Shown here: piece by piece, positions 63,982-64,000 of the stretch | Position numbering within the stretch: position 1 is the first letter of the stretch | How the letters are laid out: each line of letters begins with the position of its first letter | Origin: Camarhynchus parvulus | Lineage: Eukaryota; Chordata; Aves; Passeriformes; Thraupidae | Direction: 5' to 3' | NCBI RefSeq assembly: GCF_901933205.1 | Contig: NC_044571.1 | Coordinates: forward strand, 56,853,994-56,917,993 | Length of the DNA: 64,000 bases | Notes under the pieces: model-generated | Seen by the model: only the letters and a program-made list of their open reading frames with translations | What the model was told of the DNA's origin: nothing | Databases searched by the model: none | Position numbers and translations under genes: made by a program

Positions 63982-64000
63982 TTCTCTTTGGCAGTTCAGT

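Larger units (their letters stand above)
57419..64000. other. AT-rich non-coding stretch, no gene seen
   Basis: No recognised mobile element or RNA. Pyrimidine-rich tracts lie at about 59080-59110 and 63667-63720, and a short (TG)n run at 63969-63981. Patches at 61020-61340 and 63750-63950 have complex, octamer/CCAAT-containing texture that may be conserved non-coding sequence. A 53-codon plus-strand frame (59594-59755) is discussed as a weak exon candidate. Confidence 0.5.

Overview
The window looks like one stretch of bird nuclear DNA that is either intergenic or deep intronic. The sequence is AT-rich, poor in CpG and full of short homopolymers. Its only recognisable interspersed elements are avian-type: 3'-end fragments of CR1 LINEs on both strands, ending in the typical ATTCTATGAT / ATTCTGTGAT tails, and two solo long terminal repeats (LTRs) that resemble common avian endogenous retrovirus LTRs. 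There are no Alu, B1 or L1 elements, no bacterial-style operons and no long open reading frames. The order within birds cannot be fixed from this sequence.

No protein-coding gene can be supported. The longest uninterrupted reading frames are about 110-160 codons. They lie in CR1, in the (CTTT)n microsatellite or in AT-rich DNA, and their translations have no recognisable domain. I saw no tRNA, rRNA, snRNA or CRISPR array. Exons shorter than about 100 bp cannot be excluded by eye; two weak candidates (around 48.75 kb and 59.66 kb) are listed as hypotheses.

Layout. 1-1432 is AT-rich with simple A- and T-rich tracts. 1433-1811 is an unusually GC-rich segment of unknown origin, followed by two adjacent plus-strand CR1 tails (1812-2236). 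6345-6655 is a solo LTR. 13421-14035 is the longest CR1 copy (minus strand). Smaller CR1 pieces sit at 16895, 18989, 30482, 33158 and 52354, with longer plus-strand copies at 34398-34929 and 53886-54355. A perfect (CTTT)n microsatellite of about 187 bp lies at 22190-22376. A second solo LTR occupies roughly 37031-37586. 55570-55700 and 57292-57418 are two direct copies, about 95% identical, of a 127-131 bp sequence I cannot name, with a G/T-rich, quadruplex-prone tract (56241-56375) between them. The rest is unannotated AT-rich sequence. A few patches (about 22.9-23.2, 43.3, 48.7-49.0, 61.0-61.35 and 63.75-63.95 kb) have the texture of conserved non-coding or regulatory DNA, which only a cross-species alignment could confirm.

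No genes act together here. If the window has a function it is most likely regulatory, or it is the intron of a large gene. The observations most worth a second look are the unexplained 131-bp direct repeat pair, the GC-rich segment next to the first CR1 copies, and the two candidate exon or regulatory patches.
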